Shown one piece after another: positions 1 to 6,210 of a stretch of 15,924 nt of DNA. The notes beneath the pieces are model-generated. The model was given only the letters and a program-made list of their open reading frames with translations, was not told where the DNA came from and did not search any database. This DNA comes from 1-14-0-20-39-34 sp043800545 (GTDB lineage: Bacteria; Patescibacteriota; Patescibacteriia; Magasanikbacterales; UBA922): assembly GCA_043800545.1 (NCBI GenBank), contig JAZDMW010000008.1, positions 1 through 15,924 on the forward strand, written 5' to 3'. The stretch's first letter is position 1. Each line of letters starts with the position of its first letter. A program made the position numbers and the translations under genes.

Positions 1-20
1 TTTTCATGGAGGTTTTTGAG

Positions 21-104
21 ATGAACACATTAGGGCTTTACTGGCTGTGCCATAAACAGCCAGTTTTCTTTTTCTCTAGTAGAAAAAGTTTTTTTTTGTT
101 ATGA
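21..104 (+). other. Possible 27-codon leader-like ORF over a terminator
   Basis: The first 128 bases hold no certain gene. An ATG at 21 has GGAGG at 8-12, 8 nt upstream, and reads 27 codons to a TGA at 102, straight through the hairpin at 40-64. The frame is also open upstream to the window edge, so it could instead be the tail of a larger gene. The encoded peptide (MNTLGLYWLCHKQP...) matches nothing I know. The overlap with a terminator argues against a normal gene and leaves open an attenuator peptide. Weakly supported. Confidence 0.15.
40..75 (+). terminator. Rho-independent terminator upstream of uvrD
   Basis: An 8-bp perfect stem, ACTGGCTG (40-47) with CAGCCAGT (57-64), has a 9-nt loop and is followed by a T-rich tract. 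It separates whatever lies left of the window from the helicase gene. Confidence 0.75.
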
Positions 105-105
105 T
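97..105 (+). promoter_or_regulatory. Extended -10 promoter of uvrD
   Basis: TATGAT at 100-105 has TG at 97-98, giving an extended -10 element. No good -35 is seen 17 bp upstream. Transcription would start near 112 and leave about 17 nt of leader before the ATG at 129, without an SD sequence. Confidence 0.4.
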
Positions 106-128
106 GGGAGAATAAAAATAGTGATTTT

Positions 129-2198
129 ATGAGAGATTATACAAGTGAACTGAATACTGAACAATGGAATGTGGTAGAACATGGTGATGGTCCTTGTTTA
201 GTGCTTGCTGGTGCTGGATCAGGAAAAACAAGAACCATTACATATCGGGTGGCATATTTACTTGAACACGGAATTGACCCAGACAATATTCTGCTGGTGA
301 CATTTACAAATAAAGCTGCACACGAAATGAAAGAACGTGTTGAATTGTTGTTAAAAGAAACCGGACAAAATATACAATTACCTTGGGCAGGAACATTTCA
401 TCATATTGCGTATAGATTGCTCAAACAATATGCTTCACTCTTGGGGTATCAAAATAATTTTACAATTCTTGATTCAGAAGATAGCAGAGACATGATTAAG
501 ATGTGTTTGAAACAAGAGGGTGTTGATAGAAGTCAAAAACGATTTCCTTCTGCAAATGTTTTACAATCTCTGATGAGTTATGCAAGAAATTCCATGAAAA
601 CGATTGAAGAAGTTCTTGATGAAAAAAATCCAAATTGGTTACCAATTTCTGAGGTTATTGTACGCATTGCAGATGAATATCGGAAAAAGAAATTGGAATC
701 AAATGCCATGGATTTTGATGACTTGCTTGTGAATCTCTATCTTTTACTCGCACAATCAGAATCAGTCCGAACAAAATTGACACATCAATTTCAATATATT
801 CTCGTAGATGAGTATCAAGACACAAATAGGGTACAAGCGGGGATTGTGAATCTTCTTGCACAAAAATATAAAAATTTATTAGTAGTTGGTGATGATGCTC
901 AAAGTATTTATTCTTTTCGTGCTGCGGATATACAAAATATTTTGGCTTTTGAAAAACAATATCCAAATGCAAAAATATTTCGTTTGGAAACAAATTATCG
1001 GTCAACACCAAATATTTTGGATGTTGCAAATGTGGTGATTGAAAATAATAAAGCGCAATATGAAAAGAAATTAAAAAGCATACAAGAAAATTTTGCCAAG
1101 CCAGAAGTTCATGCATTTGCTGATCAAAGAGATGAAGCAGAATTTATTGCAGGACGTATTTTGGAATTACGCGATGAGGGAATCGATATGAAAAACATTG
1201 CTGTTCTTTTTCGTGCATCGCATCATTCTCAATCTCTTGAAGTGGAACTGACCAAACGAAATATACCATATGATTATCGTGGTGGTACACGTTTTTTTGA
1301 ACGTTCACACATTAAAGATGTTCTTGCATTTTTAAAAATTATACATAATAAAAACGATATTATCGCATGGAGTCGCGTGCTAAATATGCAAGTAGGAATT
1401 GGCCCGGCTGTGGCACAAAAAATTATTCAACTCGCAGGTGAAGCAGAAACATTGGAAGATTTTCGTGCGATTCTTGAAGTTCTTCCACAGCGTGCAAAAA
1501 TTGGTTTTCAGGATTTTCTTTCTATTTGGGATGATTTGCAAAAAAAAGAAAAATTGGAAGCAACCAAAGATCCCGAACCTGCGGATTTAATTTATGCAGT
1601 TCTTGATTCTAAGTATGCAGATTATTTAGAAAATGAATATGATAATTATCGCGAAAGAATTCAGGATATTGAACAACTTGCCATGTTTTCTGAAAAAGAA
1701 AAAAACCTTGGAAAATTTTTAGCGGAAGCCTCCATGCAGGAGAGCTACCAGAATACAGCAGGAAAAGAAAATTTTGCAGAAGAAAAAATCGTTCTTTCTA
1801 CCATTCATCAAGCAAAAGGTTTGGAGTGGAGCGCTGTGTTTGTCATAAATTTATCATCTGGTGAATTTCCAAATATGCGTGCACTGAAAGAATCAAATGG
1901 TGTGGAAGAAGAGAGACGTCTTTTTTATGTGGCAGTGACACGAGCAAAAAAATTTCTTCACCTCACGTATCCTTTGGTTTCTGGATTTAATAGTATGTTT
2001 GGTGGACCAAGCATGTTTATTGAGGAAATAGATAAGGATCTGATTGATGAATATGGAGTTATGGGAGAAAGTACGAATAGTTGGAAATTTTCTGATCCAT
2101 CGGATGATGGGGATGGAGTTGAGTATATACCTGAGGGAGAAGAATTCTCACAGGAGAGAAGAAAAAAAAGTTTTTTAAAAAGTATTGATGAATTGTAA
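129..2198 (+). CDS. uvrD: UvrD/PcrA/Rep-type 3'-5' DNA helicase
   Basis: This is a superfamily 1A ATP-dependent DNA helicase that unwinds DNA in nucleotide excision repair, mismatch repair or replication restart. All diagnostic motifs are present in order: Q motif (LNTEQ, residues 8-12), Walker A GAGSGKT (28-34), Ia TFTNKAAHEMKER (about 59-71), II VDEYQD (about 226-231), III GDDAQSIYSFRAA (about 253-265), IV ETNYRST, V STIHQAKGLEW (about 557) and VI EERRLFYVAVTRAKK (about 593). At 689 aa it is close to the usual 700-730 of UvrD/PcrA. The C-terminal tail after about 620 is acidic and poorly conserved, as is normal. There is no SD before the ATG. It ends with TAA and has its own terminator upstream; the next gene has its own promoter, so it is probably monocistronic. 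Whether it is UvrD or PcrA cannot be settled from sequence alone. Confidence 0.95.
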   Translation: MRDYTSELNTEQWNVVEHGDGPCLVLAGAGSGKTRTITYRVAYLLEHGIDPDNILLVTFTNKAAHEMKERVELLLKETGQNIQLPWAGTFHHIAYRLLKQYASLLGYQNNFTILDSEDSRDMIKMCLKQEGVDRSQKRFPSANVLQSLMSYARNSMKTIEEVLDEKNPNWLPISEVIVRIADEYRKKKLESNAMDFDDLLVNLYLLLAQSESVRTKLTHQFQYILVDEYQDTNRVQAGIVNLLAQKYKNLLVVGDDAQSIYSFRAADIQNILAFEKQYPNAKIFRLETNYRSTPNILDVANVVIENNKAQYEKKLKSIQENFAKPEVHAFADQRDEAEFIAGRILELRDEGIDMKNIAVLFRASHHSQSLEVELTKRNIPYDYRGGTRFFERSHIKDVLAFLKIIHNKNDIIAWSRVLNMQVGIGPAVAQKIIQLAGEAETLEDFRAILEVLPQRAKIGFQDFLSIWDDLQKKEKLEATKDPEPADLIYAVLDSKYADYLENEYDNYRERIQDIEQLAMFSEKEKNLGKFLAEASMQESYQNTAGKENFAEEKIVLSTIHQAKGLEWSAVFVINLSSGEFPNMRALKESNGVEEERRLFYVAVTRAKKFLHLTYPLVSGFNSMFGGPSMFIEEIDKDLIDEYGVMGESTNSWKFSDPSDDGDGVEYIPEGEEFSQERRKKSFLKSIDEL

Positions 2199-2207
2199 TA
2201 CAGACCA

Positions 2208-2236
2208 TTGACAAAATATCCTGAATTCACTACAAT
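2208..2236 (+). promoter_or_regulatory. Sigma-70-type promoter of ndk
   Basis: TTGACA at 2208-2213, a 17-bp spacer and TACAAT at 2231-2236. The start point would be near 2243, giving a leader of about 26 nt with no SD before the ATG at 2269. Confidence 0.8.
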
Positions 2237-2268
2237 AAGGGCAACAAATTATTCATTAATTTTTATAT

Positions 2269-2772
2269 ATGGCTTTTGAAAATATAAAATTTGATGGTCT
2301 TTACGAAAAAACACTTGTCATCGTAAAACCAGATGGAGTACAACGTGGACTTGTTGGAGAGGTAATCCGAAGACTAGAATTCAAAGGATTAAAGATTGTA
2401 GGTCTAAAAATGGCCCAACTGAACCCAGATAAACTTCGTGAACATTACGCTCATCTTGCAGAAAAACCATTTTATCCAGGATTAGAAGGATTTATGATGA
2501 AAAATCCTGTGGTTATTATGGCTCTTGAAGGAAAAGGTGCTGTTGAGGCTGTTCGTCTTATCGCAGGTGTTACCAATGCTGGAAAAGCAGATGGTGGTAC
2601 TATCCGTGGAGATCTCGCTATGGGTATGTGTAATGTGATTCATTGTTCAGATTCTCCAGAAAATGGAGAAAATGAAGTGAAGAGATTCTTTACTGATGGA
2701 GAAGTATTCAATTATGATAAAACAGAGTACCTCCATGTATATATGGAAGACGAACGAGCTGGTTTGAGATAA
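2269..2772 (+). CDS. ndk: Nucleoside diphosphate kinase
   Basis: It transfers the gamma-phosphate of ATP to nucleoside diphosphates through a phosphohistidine and so keeps (d)NTP pools level in the cytosol. The N-terminal family signature TLVIVKPDGVQRGLVGEV is clear (residues 14-31). Further on are the GGTIRGD nucleotide-binding stretch and the active-site block NVIHCSDSPENGENEVKRFF, in which the H is the catalytic histidine; the usual HGSDS reads HCSDS here. At 167 aa it is 15-30 residues longer than typical bacterial Ndk, with a short extension at each end (MAFENIKFDGLYEK and a tail after the HVYMEDE region). It stands alone between its own promoter and a strong terminator. Strongly supported. 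Confidence 0.96.
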   Translation: MAFENIKFDGLYEKTLVIVKPDGVQRGLVGEVIRRLEFKGLKIVGLKMAQLNPDKLREHYAHLAEKPFYPGLEGFMMKNPVVIMALEGKGAVEAVRLIAGVTNAGKADGGTIRGDLAMGMCNVIHCSDSPENGENEVKRFFTDGEVFNYDKTEYLHVYMEDERAGLR

Positions 2773-2789
2773 TTACTGTAAAATAAAAG

Positions 2790-2819
2790 AAAAAACAGAG
2801 GATAAAACCTCTGTTTTTT
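2790..2819 (+). terminator. Terminator of ndk
   Basis: A 12-bp perfect stem, AAAAAACAGAGG (2790-2801) with CCTCTGTTTTTT (2808-2819), with a 6-nt loop and a built-in T tract. Confidence 0.9.
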
Positions 2820-2823
2820 GTCT

Positions 2824-2865
2824 TGTGGATAACTTGTTGACAAATATCTTTTGTTTTAGTATACT
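2824..2865 (+). promoter_or_regulatory. Strong promoter with a DnaA box, for the Cys-rich peptide
   Basis: TTGACA at 2837-2842, a 17-bp spacer and TATACT at 2860-2865. Four nt upstream of -35 lies TGTGGATAA (2824-2832), a perfect reverse-strand DnaA box. The block ACTTGTTGACA (2832-2842) recurs exactly at the rRNA promoter (14602-14612). This suggests strong, growth-linked expression of the small gene downstream. Confidence 0.8.
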
Positions 2866-2885
2866 AAAACATGTAAGTAAATAAA

Positions 2886-3086
2886 ATGTTTATGAATCAA
2901 ATTCTTCGTAATTTCACTCACATGTGGATTTCCCTTATTGGTAAGGTGATGTTTTTTAATAAGAAAACATACATTACTCCAAACGGGGTGGTCTTATGTG
3001 GAGAGGGTTGCGATTGCGGAGAAGAGGAAGAAGAATGCAAATGCGATGATGATGAATGCGAATGTGAAGAATGCGATTGCAAGTAA
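2886..3086 (+). CDS. Small acidic Cys-rich peptide, putative metal-binding
   Basis: I do not recognise this 66-aa protein. The N-terminal ~35 residues form a hydrophobic/amphipathic stretch (ILRNFTHMWISLIGKVMFF). The last 30 residues carry nine cysteines, eight of them in four CxC pairs (CDC, CKC, CEC, CDC), within a run of 15 Glu/Asp and almost no basic residues. Repeated CxC pairs are typical of metallothionein-like chelators of soft metals, and the acidity would add hard-metal ligands; the metal role is inference. ATG at 2892 is an alternative start two codons in. There is no clear SD. A near-consensus promoter (2837-2865) and a dedicated terminator (3102-3131) make it a real, monocistronic and probably well-expressed gene. 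The tail is built from GAA/TGC/GAT codons, so it could have grown by slippage. Confidence 0.75.
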   Translation: MFMNQILRNFTHMWISLIGKVMFFNKKTYITPNGVVLCGEGCDCGEEEEECKCDDDECECEECDCK

Positions 3087-3101
3087 CCAAAGAAACATAA
3101 G

Positions 3102-3131
3102 ATCACCCGAATACTTCGGGTGATTTTTTTT
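3102..3131 (+). terminator. Terminator of the Cys-rich peptide gene
   Basis: A 9-bp stem, ATCACCCGA (3102-3110) with TCGGGTGAT (3116-3124), a 5-nt loop and a run of eight Ts. Confidence 0.9.
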
Positions 3132-3139
3132 GAAAAAAT

Positions 3140-3450
3140 GTTGTGGCAGTGGATCTGCCTGTCCGGAAAGCTTCAAAATAATTTGGAGTTCCCCGGACGG
3201 GCAGAAAGGAGGCCCAACATATGTATGAAAAGGTGGGCTGAGAAACCTCTATTAGGGGGAGATACAACTGGGTGGGGGTACAACTTCAGTTGTGTCCCCA
3301 AAAAAGTTTTCTTGCGACAAGGAGAGGCACGGCCGACTCCAAAGCAAGAGGATTTCCCTAATATTGGCTTCGAAGAAAACATGGATTTCGCTGGTTTGTC
3401 CTACAGATAATGTAAAAAAACCAGCGCCAATTAAGCTCATGAGTTTCTCG
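3140..3450. other. Hairpin-rich, GC-richer region without a recognised gene
   Basis: Between the terminator at 3131 and the promoter at 3498 no convincing protein is seen. A 90-residue frame runs from 3138 but looks accidental. Four strong helices lie in a row: 3155-3166 with 3193-3204 (12 bp, one G-U); 3212-3216 with 3234-3238; 3275-3284 with 3289-3299 (GGGG...CCCC outside ACAAC/GTTGT); and 3389-3397 with 3418-3426 (9 bp, 20-nt loop). The regular strong stems and higher GC than the flanks suggest a structured RNA. I see no RNase P, tmRNA or SRP RNA signatures, and no good promoter on either strand. Confidence 0.35.
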
Positions 3451-3487
3451 TGGGTTTATAGGCAGAATATGCTCCATGGGATTTTTG

Positions 3488-3526
3488 TTTTCCACAGTTG
3501 TTAGTTTTAGAGAATAAAGATATAAT
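3488..3526 (+). promoter_or_regulatory. Promoter of the 6S-like RNA
   Basis: TTGTTA at 3498-3503, a 17-bp spacer and a perfect TATAAT at 3521-3526. Overlapping the -35 region is TTTTCCACA (3488-3496, one mismatch to a DnaA box). The 11-mer TCCACAGTTGT (3491-3501) is shared exactly with the rRNA promoter upstream region (14591-14601). Start point near 3533. Confidence 0.7.
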
Positions 3527-3532
3527 ACATAT

Positions 3533-3703
3533 ATCCAGAGAAGTGCGAGAGTTTGGCAAAAAATATTCTTCACTCGTTTTTCTAGGGACACTAATATTTC
3601 TTATATCTGTGGATATAAGTTGCAGTGACCCACGTATTCATTAGGAATATGGAGCCCTCCGCGCTCTCGGGAAACAAAAAATCAACCTTCGGGTTGTTTT
3701 TTT
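3533..3703 (+). ncRNA. ssrS: Candidate 6S RNA
   Basis: A promoter with perfect TATAAT and a terminator delimit a non-coding transcript of about 170 nt, the usual size of 6S RNA, which binds the RNA polymerase holoenzyme by imitating an open promoter. It folds as one long rod: a closing stem CGAGAG (3546-3551) with CTCTCG (3664-3669), then GGC/GCC (3555-3557/3654-3656), then ATATTC (3563-3568) with GAATAT (3645-3650). A large asymmetric bubble follows (3569-3584 against 3632-3644), then GGGACAC/GTGACCC (3585-3591/3625-3631, one mismatch). The tip is an 8-bp hairpin CTTATATC/GATATAAG (3600-3619). Closing stem, central bubble and apical hairpin are the 6S plan. The name rests on architecture and size, not on a covariance search; another stable RNA is possible. 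Confidence 0.5.
3683..3703 (+). terminator. Terminator of the 6S-like RNA
   Basis: Stem CAACC (3683-3687) with GGTTG (3692-3696) on a UUCG tetraloop, followed by seven Ts. Flanking A and T runs can extend the stem past one mismatch. Confidence 0.8.
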
Positions 3704-3734
3704 GTAGAATATTTGTTATTGTATGTATCGATTC

Positions 3735-3811
3735 CGGGGTATAGCGCAGTTGGCTAGCGCGTATGCATGGGGTGCATAAGGTCACCGGTTCAAGTCCGGT
3801 TATCCCGACCA
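3735..3811 (+). tRNA. tRNA-Pro(GGG)
   Basis: A complete cloverleaf. The acceptor stem is CGGGGTA/TATCCCG with one G-U; D stem GCGC/GCGC; anticodon stem TATGC/GCATA with loop ATGGGGT, so anticodon GGG (3769-3771) reads CCC/CCU proline codons. T arm ACCGG-TTCAAGT-CCGGT, discriminator A and an encoded CCA. G follows the anticodon at position 37 (G36-G37), which makes it a standard TrmD substrate; trmD is in this window. The last part of the gene (3787-3809) is repeated exactly at 5095-5117. Confidence 0.95.
3787..3809 (+). repeat. Left copy of a 23-nt tRNA 3'-end direct repeat (att-like)
   Basis: A 23-nt stretch starting in the T stem of tRNA-Pro and running through the discriminator base and first C is perfectly repeated at 5095-5117 in the same orientation. 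A tRNA 3' end used as an attachment site leaves this pattern: an intact tRNA at one edge and a 3' fragment at the other. Confidence 0.75.
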
Positions 3812-3916
3812 ATTCAAACATTTTACTTCGGCTCGAGTGTTGTAGTTGGAGGGGCTTTATGATAATCTATAAGTAACATAATACAATAATTAACTCGTTT
3901 TTTTAATGAAAGAAAT

Positions 3917-4471
3917 ATGAAAATAACACAAAGTAAAACAAGAGAAAAATTTCCATTGAGTTATAAAAAGATTATGAAAAAAACAATAGCAAGTACAATT
4001 GCTATTATATTACTTTTTCTTTTTATATGGGGATTTTTGGTATATATTGTTAACACTCTTGGGCAAGAGGCTGTAAACTGGTGGTTTGGAACAATAACGT
4101 TTGGAATCTTCGGATTATTGTTCTTTGTTATTTTGTCAATCTATTTCTATCAACGCTGGTATTTTGCAGTTTATTTTTATGATTTAACGAATGATTATAT
4201 TCAGATTAAAAAAGGGCCAATAACGCCAAGGGAAATTACAATTCCTTATGAGCGTATTCAAGATGTGTATGTTGATCAAGACATTTTTGACAGGATTTTT
4301 GGTCTTTATGATGTTCATTTATCGAGCGCAACAGTATCTTCAGGAATGGAAGCCCATATAGACGGAGTTGAAAAACAAGCTGCTGATGGATTGCGTGCGA
4401 TTCTTTTAGAAACAATACAACAGAGAATTAGCAAAAACAGAGTTCCAAATACTTCTGTAAATAATCAATAA
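3917..4471 (+). CDS. bPH2 (DUF304, YdbS-like) membrane protein 1
   Basis: A 184-aa protein with two membrane helices near the N-terminus (about residues 21-47 and 56-80), followed by a cytoplasmic bacterial pleckstrin-homology domain of the bPH2/YdbS type. The conserved core IPYERIQDVYVDQDIFDRIFGLYDVHL lies at about 114-140. In other bacteria such proteins come in pairs (YdbS/YdbT); their biochemical role is poorly known, with links to membrane stress and antimicrobial resistance in Bacillus. This is the first of two tandem paralogs, 10 nt apart and so co-transcribed. The ATG at 3917 follows an in-frame-closed ATG at 3907; no clear SD. It lies inside the segment bounded by the 23-nt tRNA repeat. 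Codon use is AT-rich like its host. Confidence 0.8.
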   Translation: MKITQSKTREKFPLSYKKIMKKTIASTIAIILLFLFIWGFLVYIVNTLGQEAVNWWFGTITFGIFGLLFFVILSIYFYQRWYFAVYFYDLTNDYIQIKKGPITPREITIPYERIQDVYVDQDIFDRIFGLYDVHLSSATVSSGMEAHIDGVEKQAADGLRAILLETIQQRISKNRVPNTSVNNQ

Positions 4472-4481
4472 ATGAAGATCT

Positions 4482-5063
4482 ATGGATAAAATTATTACAG
4501 AAAAAAATTATCCGATTCAGTGGTTGTGGGTTTTGAAAGCTAATCTTTTTGTTTTGCCTGCTATAATTATTTATATTCCTATTCTTATTTTGGCGAAATT
4601 GAATCCATATTCGTATTCTTTAAATGAAAACGAATTACAGAACCCAAAAGGAGACTTCAATATGATAATGATTGGAGTTGTAATTATTTTAAGTGTTATT
4701 ATTTCAATTTTACGAAAAATAACATTTCATTATTCTTTTGATGATAAATTTTTATTTTTGAAACAAGGTATTGTATCAAAACAAGAAAGGCACATCCCGT
4801 ATGGTGTTATCCAAAATCTTTTTGTAAAACAAGATTTACTCGACAGAATTTTTGGATTATCTTCGCTCACAATTGAGAATGCATCACAAGGTGCAGGAGC
4901 ATTGTATGACTCTAGTGAACGGAAAAAAGTGGAAATGATTGGATATTCTGGGAATAAAATAAGTATTCCTGGGCTTACGAAAGCAAATGCTGAAATATTG
5001 AAAGGAATAATTTTACAAAAGATGAAAGAAAATCCGATTGAAGATAGTCAATCTGGATTATAA
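4482..5063 (+). CDS. bPH2 (DUF304, YdbS-like) membrane protein 2
   Basis: A 193-aa paralog of the upstream gene with the same plan: two membrane helices (about residues 14-40 and 61-79), then a bPH2 domain with core HIPYGVIQNLFVKQDLLDRIFGL. DRIFGL and the preceding IPY..IQ block are shared with the neighbour. The PH domain here carries an extra loop (GAGALYDSSERKKVEMIGYSG) between the core and the final helix, absent from the first copy. The two probably form a heteromeric membrane complex, by analogy with YdbS/YdbT pairs. The start codon lies 10 nt after the preceding stop with only a weak GAAG as possible SD. No good terminator follows; the transcript may run on into tRNA-Thr. Confidence 0.8.
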   Translation: MDKIITEKNYPIQWLWVLKANLFVLPAIIIYIPILILAKLNPYSYSLNENELQNPKGDFNMIMIGVVIILSVIISILRKITFHYSFDDKFLFLKQGIVSKQERHIPYGVIQNLFVKQDLLDRIFGLSSLTIENASQGAGALYDSSERKKVEMIGYSGNKISIPGLTKANAEILKGIILQKMKENPIEDSQSGL

Positions 5064-5094
5064 ATTTTTTTGAGATCATTATTTTTTCAGAAAA

Positions 5095-5117
5095 GGTTCA
5101 AGTCCGGTTATCCCGAC
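5095..5117 (+). repeat. Right copy of the 23-nt tRNA-Pro 3'-end repeat
   Basis: Identical to 3787-3809. It has no tRNA 5' half and no CCA after it (ACACA instead of ACCA), so it is a fragment and not a tRNA gene. It starts 31 nt after the second bPH2 gene ends and ends 4 nt before tRNA-Thr. Confidence 0.8.
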
Positions 5118-5121
5118 ACAT

Positions 5122-5197
5122 GCCATTTTAGCTCAGTTGGTAGAGCAATCCCTTCGTAAGGGAGAGGTCGCCGGTTCGAATCCGGCATATGGCTCCA
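5122..5197 (+). tRNA. tRNA-Thr(CGU)
   Basis: A full cloverleaf. The acceptor is GCCATTT/ATATGGC with one U-U mismatch; D stem GCTC/GAGC; anticodon loop TTCGTAA, so anticodon CGT (5155-5157) reads ACG threonine codons. The anticodon stem ATCCC/GGGAG has an A-G mismatch at its outer pair. T arm GCCGG-TTCGAAT-CCGGC, discriminator T, encoded CCA. Confidence 0.92.
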
Positions 5198-5215
5198 GAT
5201 TAATATATAAGTATT

Positions 5216-5255
5216 AAAAAATTCCACAGTCCTTGGGGCACATGTGGAATTTTTT
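5216..5255. terminator. Bidirectional terminator between tRNA-Thr and island 1
   Basis: A 13-bp perfect stem, AAAAAATTCCACA (5216-5228) with TGTGGAATTTTTT (5243-5255), and a 14-nt loop. The A run and T run let it work on both strands: it ends tRNA-Thr on the plus strand and the island 1 lipoprotein transcript on the minus strand. Confidence 0.88.
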
Positions 5256-5281
5256 AGGCAGGGCCTTTTGGTGGGGGGTGT

Positions 5282-5875
5282 TTACTGATCTTTCGGCTTT
5301 TCAACCTTCATGCTGACCGAGGATTTGCCCGTACGGGTGATGCGGTTCTTCTCGTAGTCCACGGTCACCGGGAAGGGGAACACCATCACCTTCGCTTCGA
5401 CGTAGATGGGGTTGATTTGTCCCCCAGCATCGACGCACATCACCCACGTCGCTGACGTGTTGGTGCTCGCGAAGACCCCGTTGGGCTCGGGCTGTCCGAT
5501 GGAGGTAAGAGCCCCCTGACTCCTGGAGTCTCCGGTCTCATCCTCCGAGGTCGCCATGAGTGGGTTCGTGAGGCTCGTGTCGTACGGGATCCCGTATCCC
5601 ATGGAGGGACAATCGTACAAGATGCTTCCCATGTCTGCATGCCACACGGAGTGCGTGGCCACGCGTTGGTTGCGGATCTCGTACAGCTTGATGACGAGGT
5701 CGCGCTCGAGCGACCAGTCGAAGCTTGGAATCGGTTGTCCCTTGGCGTACTGGCTTTGCTGTTTGTTGACGATCTGACGATCCTTGGCCTCCTGGCTGTC
5801 CTCGAATTGGCAGCTGGTGAAGACCAACGTGGACAGAATCGTGAATACGAACATCAGCTTGCTGATGAAACTCAT
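5282..5875 (-). CDS. Putative lipoprotein of unknown family (GC-rich island 1)
   Basis: A 197-aa protein with a signal peptide (hydrophobic residues 7-19) and a lipobox-like VFTSC ending at Cys22, hence probably a membrane-anchored lipoprotein; the -3 residue F is not ideal. The mature part is soluble, rich in W/Y/D, with Cys in DCPSMGYGIP and WVMCVD and a hydrophobic PIYVEAKVMVFPFPVTVDYE block. I do not recognise the family. An excellent SD, AGGAGGAG, lies 6 nt before the ATG. The start overlaps the stop of the upstream gene by one base (ATGA), so the two are translationally coupled. GC is about 58% in a sampled line, far above neighbouring genes. The stop is TAA, just before the bidirectional terminator. 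Confidence 0.75.
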   Translation of the reverse strand: MSFISKLMFVFTILSTLVFTSCQFEDSQEAKDRQIVNKQQSQYAKGQPIPSFDWSLERDLVIKLYEIRNQRVATHSVWHADMGSILYDCPSMGYGIPYDTSLTNPLMATSEDETGDSRSQGALTSIGQPEPNGVFASTNTSATWVMCVDAGGQINPIYVEAKVMVFPFPVTVDYEKNRITRTGKSSVSMKVEKPKDQ

Positions 5876-6210
5876 CAGTTGCTCCTCCTCTTGGCGACGT
5901 TCAGTCGCACGTTGATAGCACTGATCTGGGCCTCGATGTTGGCGCGGTCCCCGTCGTTCATGTTGGGGTTGGACAGCTGACTACGAAGTTCAGCGAGCTG
6001 GGCCTCGTAGGTCACAATCTCCGCCTTGCGGGCCTCGCTGTACTGGTAGCTGTTCTCGAAGACTTCGCGCTCCACCACCGTGGAGGTGAAGACCCCGACG
6101 TACCGAATCACGCCGAAGACCACCGTGGCGATGACGATCAATCCGATGATGTAGAACCACCAACGACGGAACTCACTTCGGAGTTCTTTGTTTTCGTTTC
6201 TCGTATCCAT
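5875..6210 (-). CDS. Single-pass membrane protein with coiled coil (GC-rich island 1)
   Basis: A 111-aa protein: a charged N-terminus (MDTRNENKELRSEFRR), one membrane helix at about residues 17-38 (WWFYIIGLIVIATVVFGVIRYV), then an outer or periplasmic helical part (about 45-108) with heptad-like spacing, ARKAEIVTYEAQLAELRSQL and RANIEAQISAINVRLNVAKRR, probably coiled coil. The family is unknown. SD AGGAGG (6220-6225) stands 9 nt before the ATG. It ends in TGA overlapping the next ATG. First gene of the island 1 unit; GC-rich unlike its flanks. A scaffold or stator for the lipoprotein is possible but is inference. Confidence 0.75.
   Translation of the reverse strand: MDTRNENKELRSEFRRWWFYIIGLIVIATVVFGVIRYVGVFTSTVVEREVFENSYQYSEARKAEIVTYEAQLAELRSQLSNPNMNDGDRANIEAQISAINVRLNVAKRRSN

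Noticed and set aside
3260..3310. T-box-like GGGTGGGGGTAC and a following hairpin
   Set aside because: The canonical GGGTGGNACCGCG does not match, no T-run follows the hairpin, and no aminoacyl-tRNA synthetase or amino-acid gene lies downstream.
3140..3480. RNase P RNA, tmRNA or SRP RNA
   Set aside because: No GAGGAAAGTCC/ACAGAA core, no tRNA-like ends or tag frame, and no GGAAG SRP loop in context on either strand.
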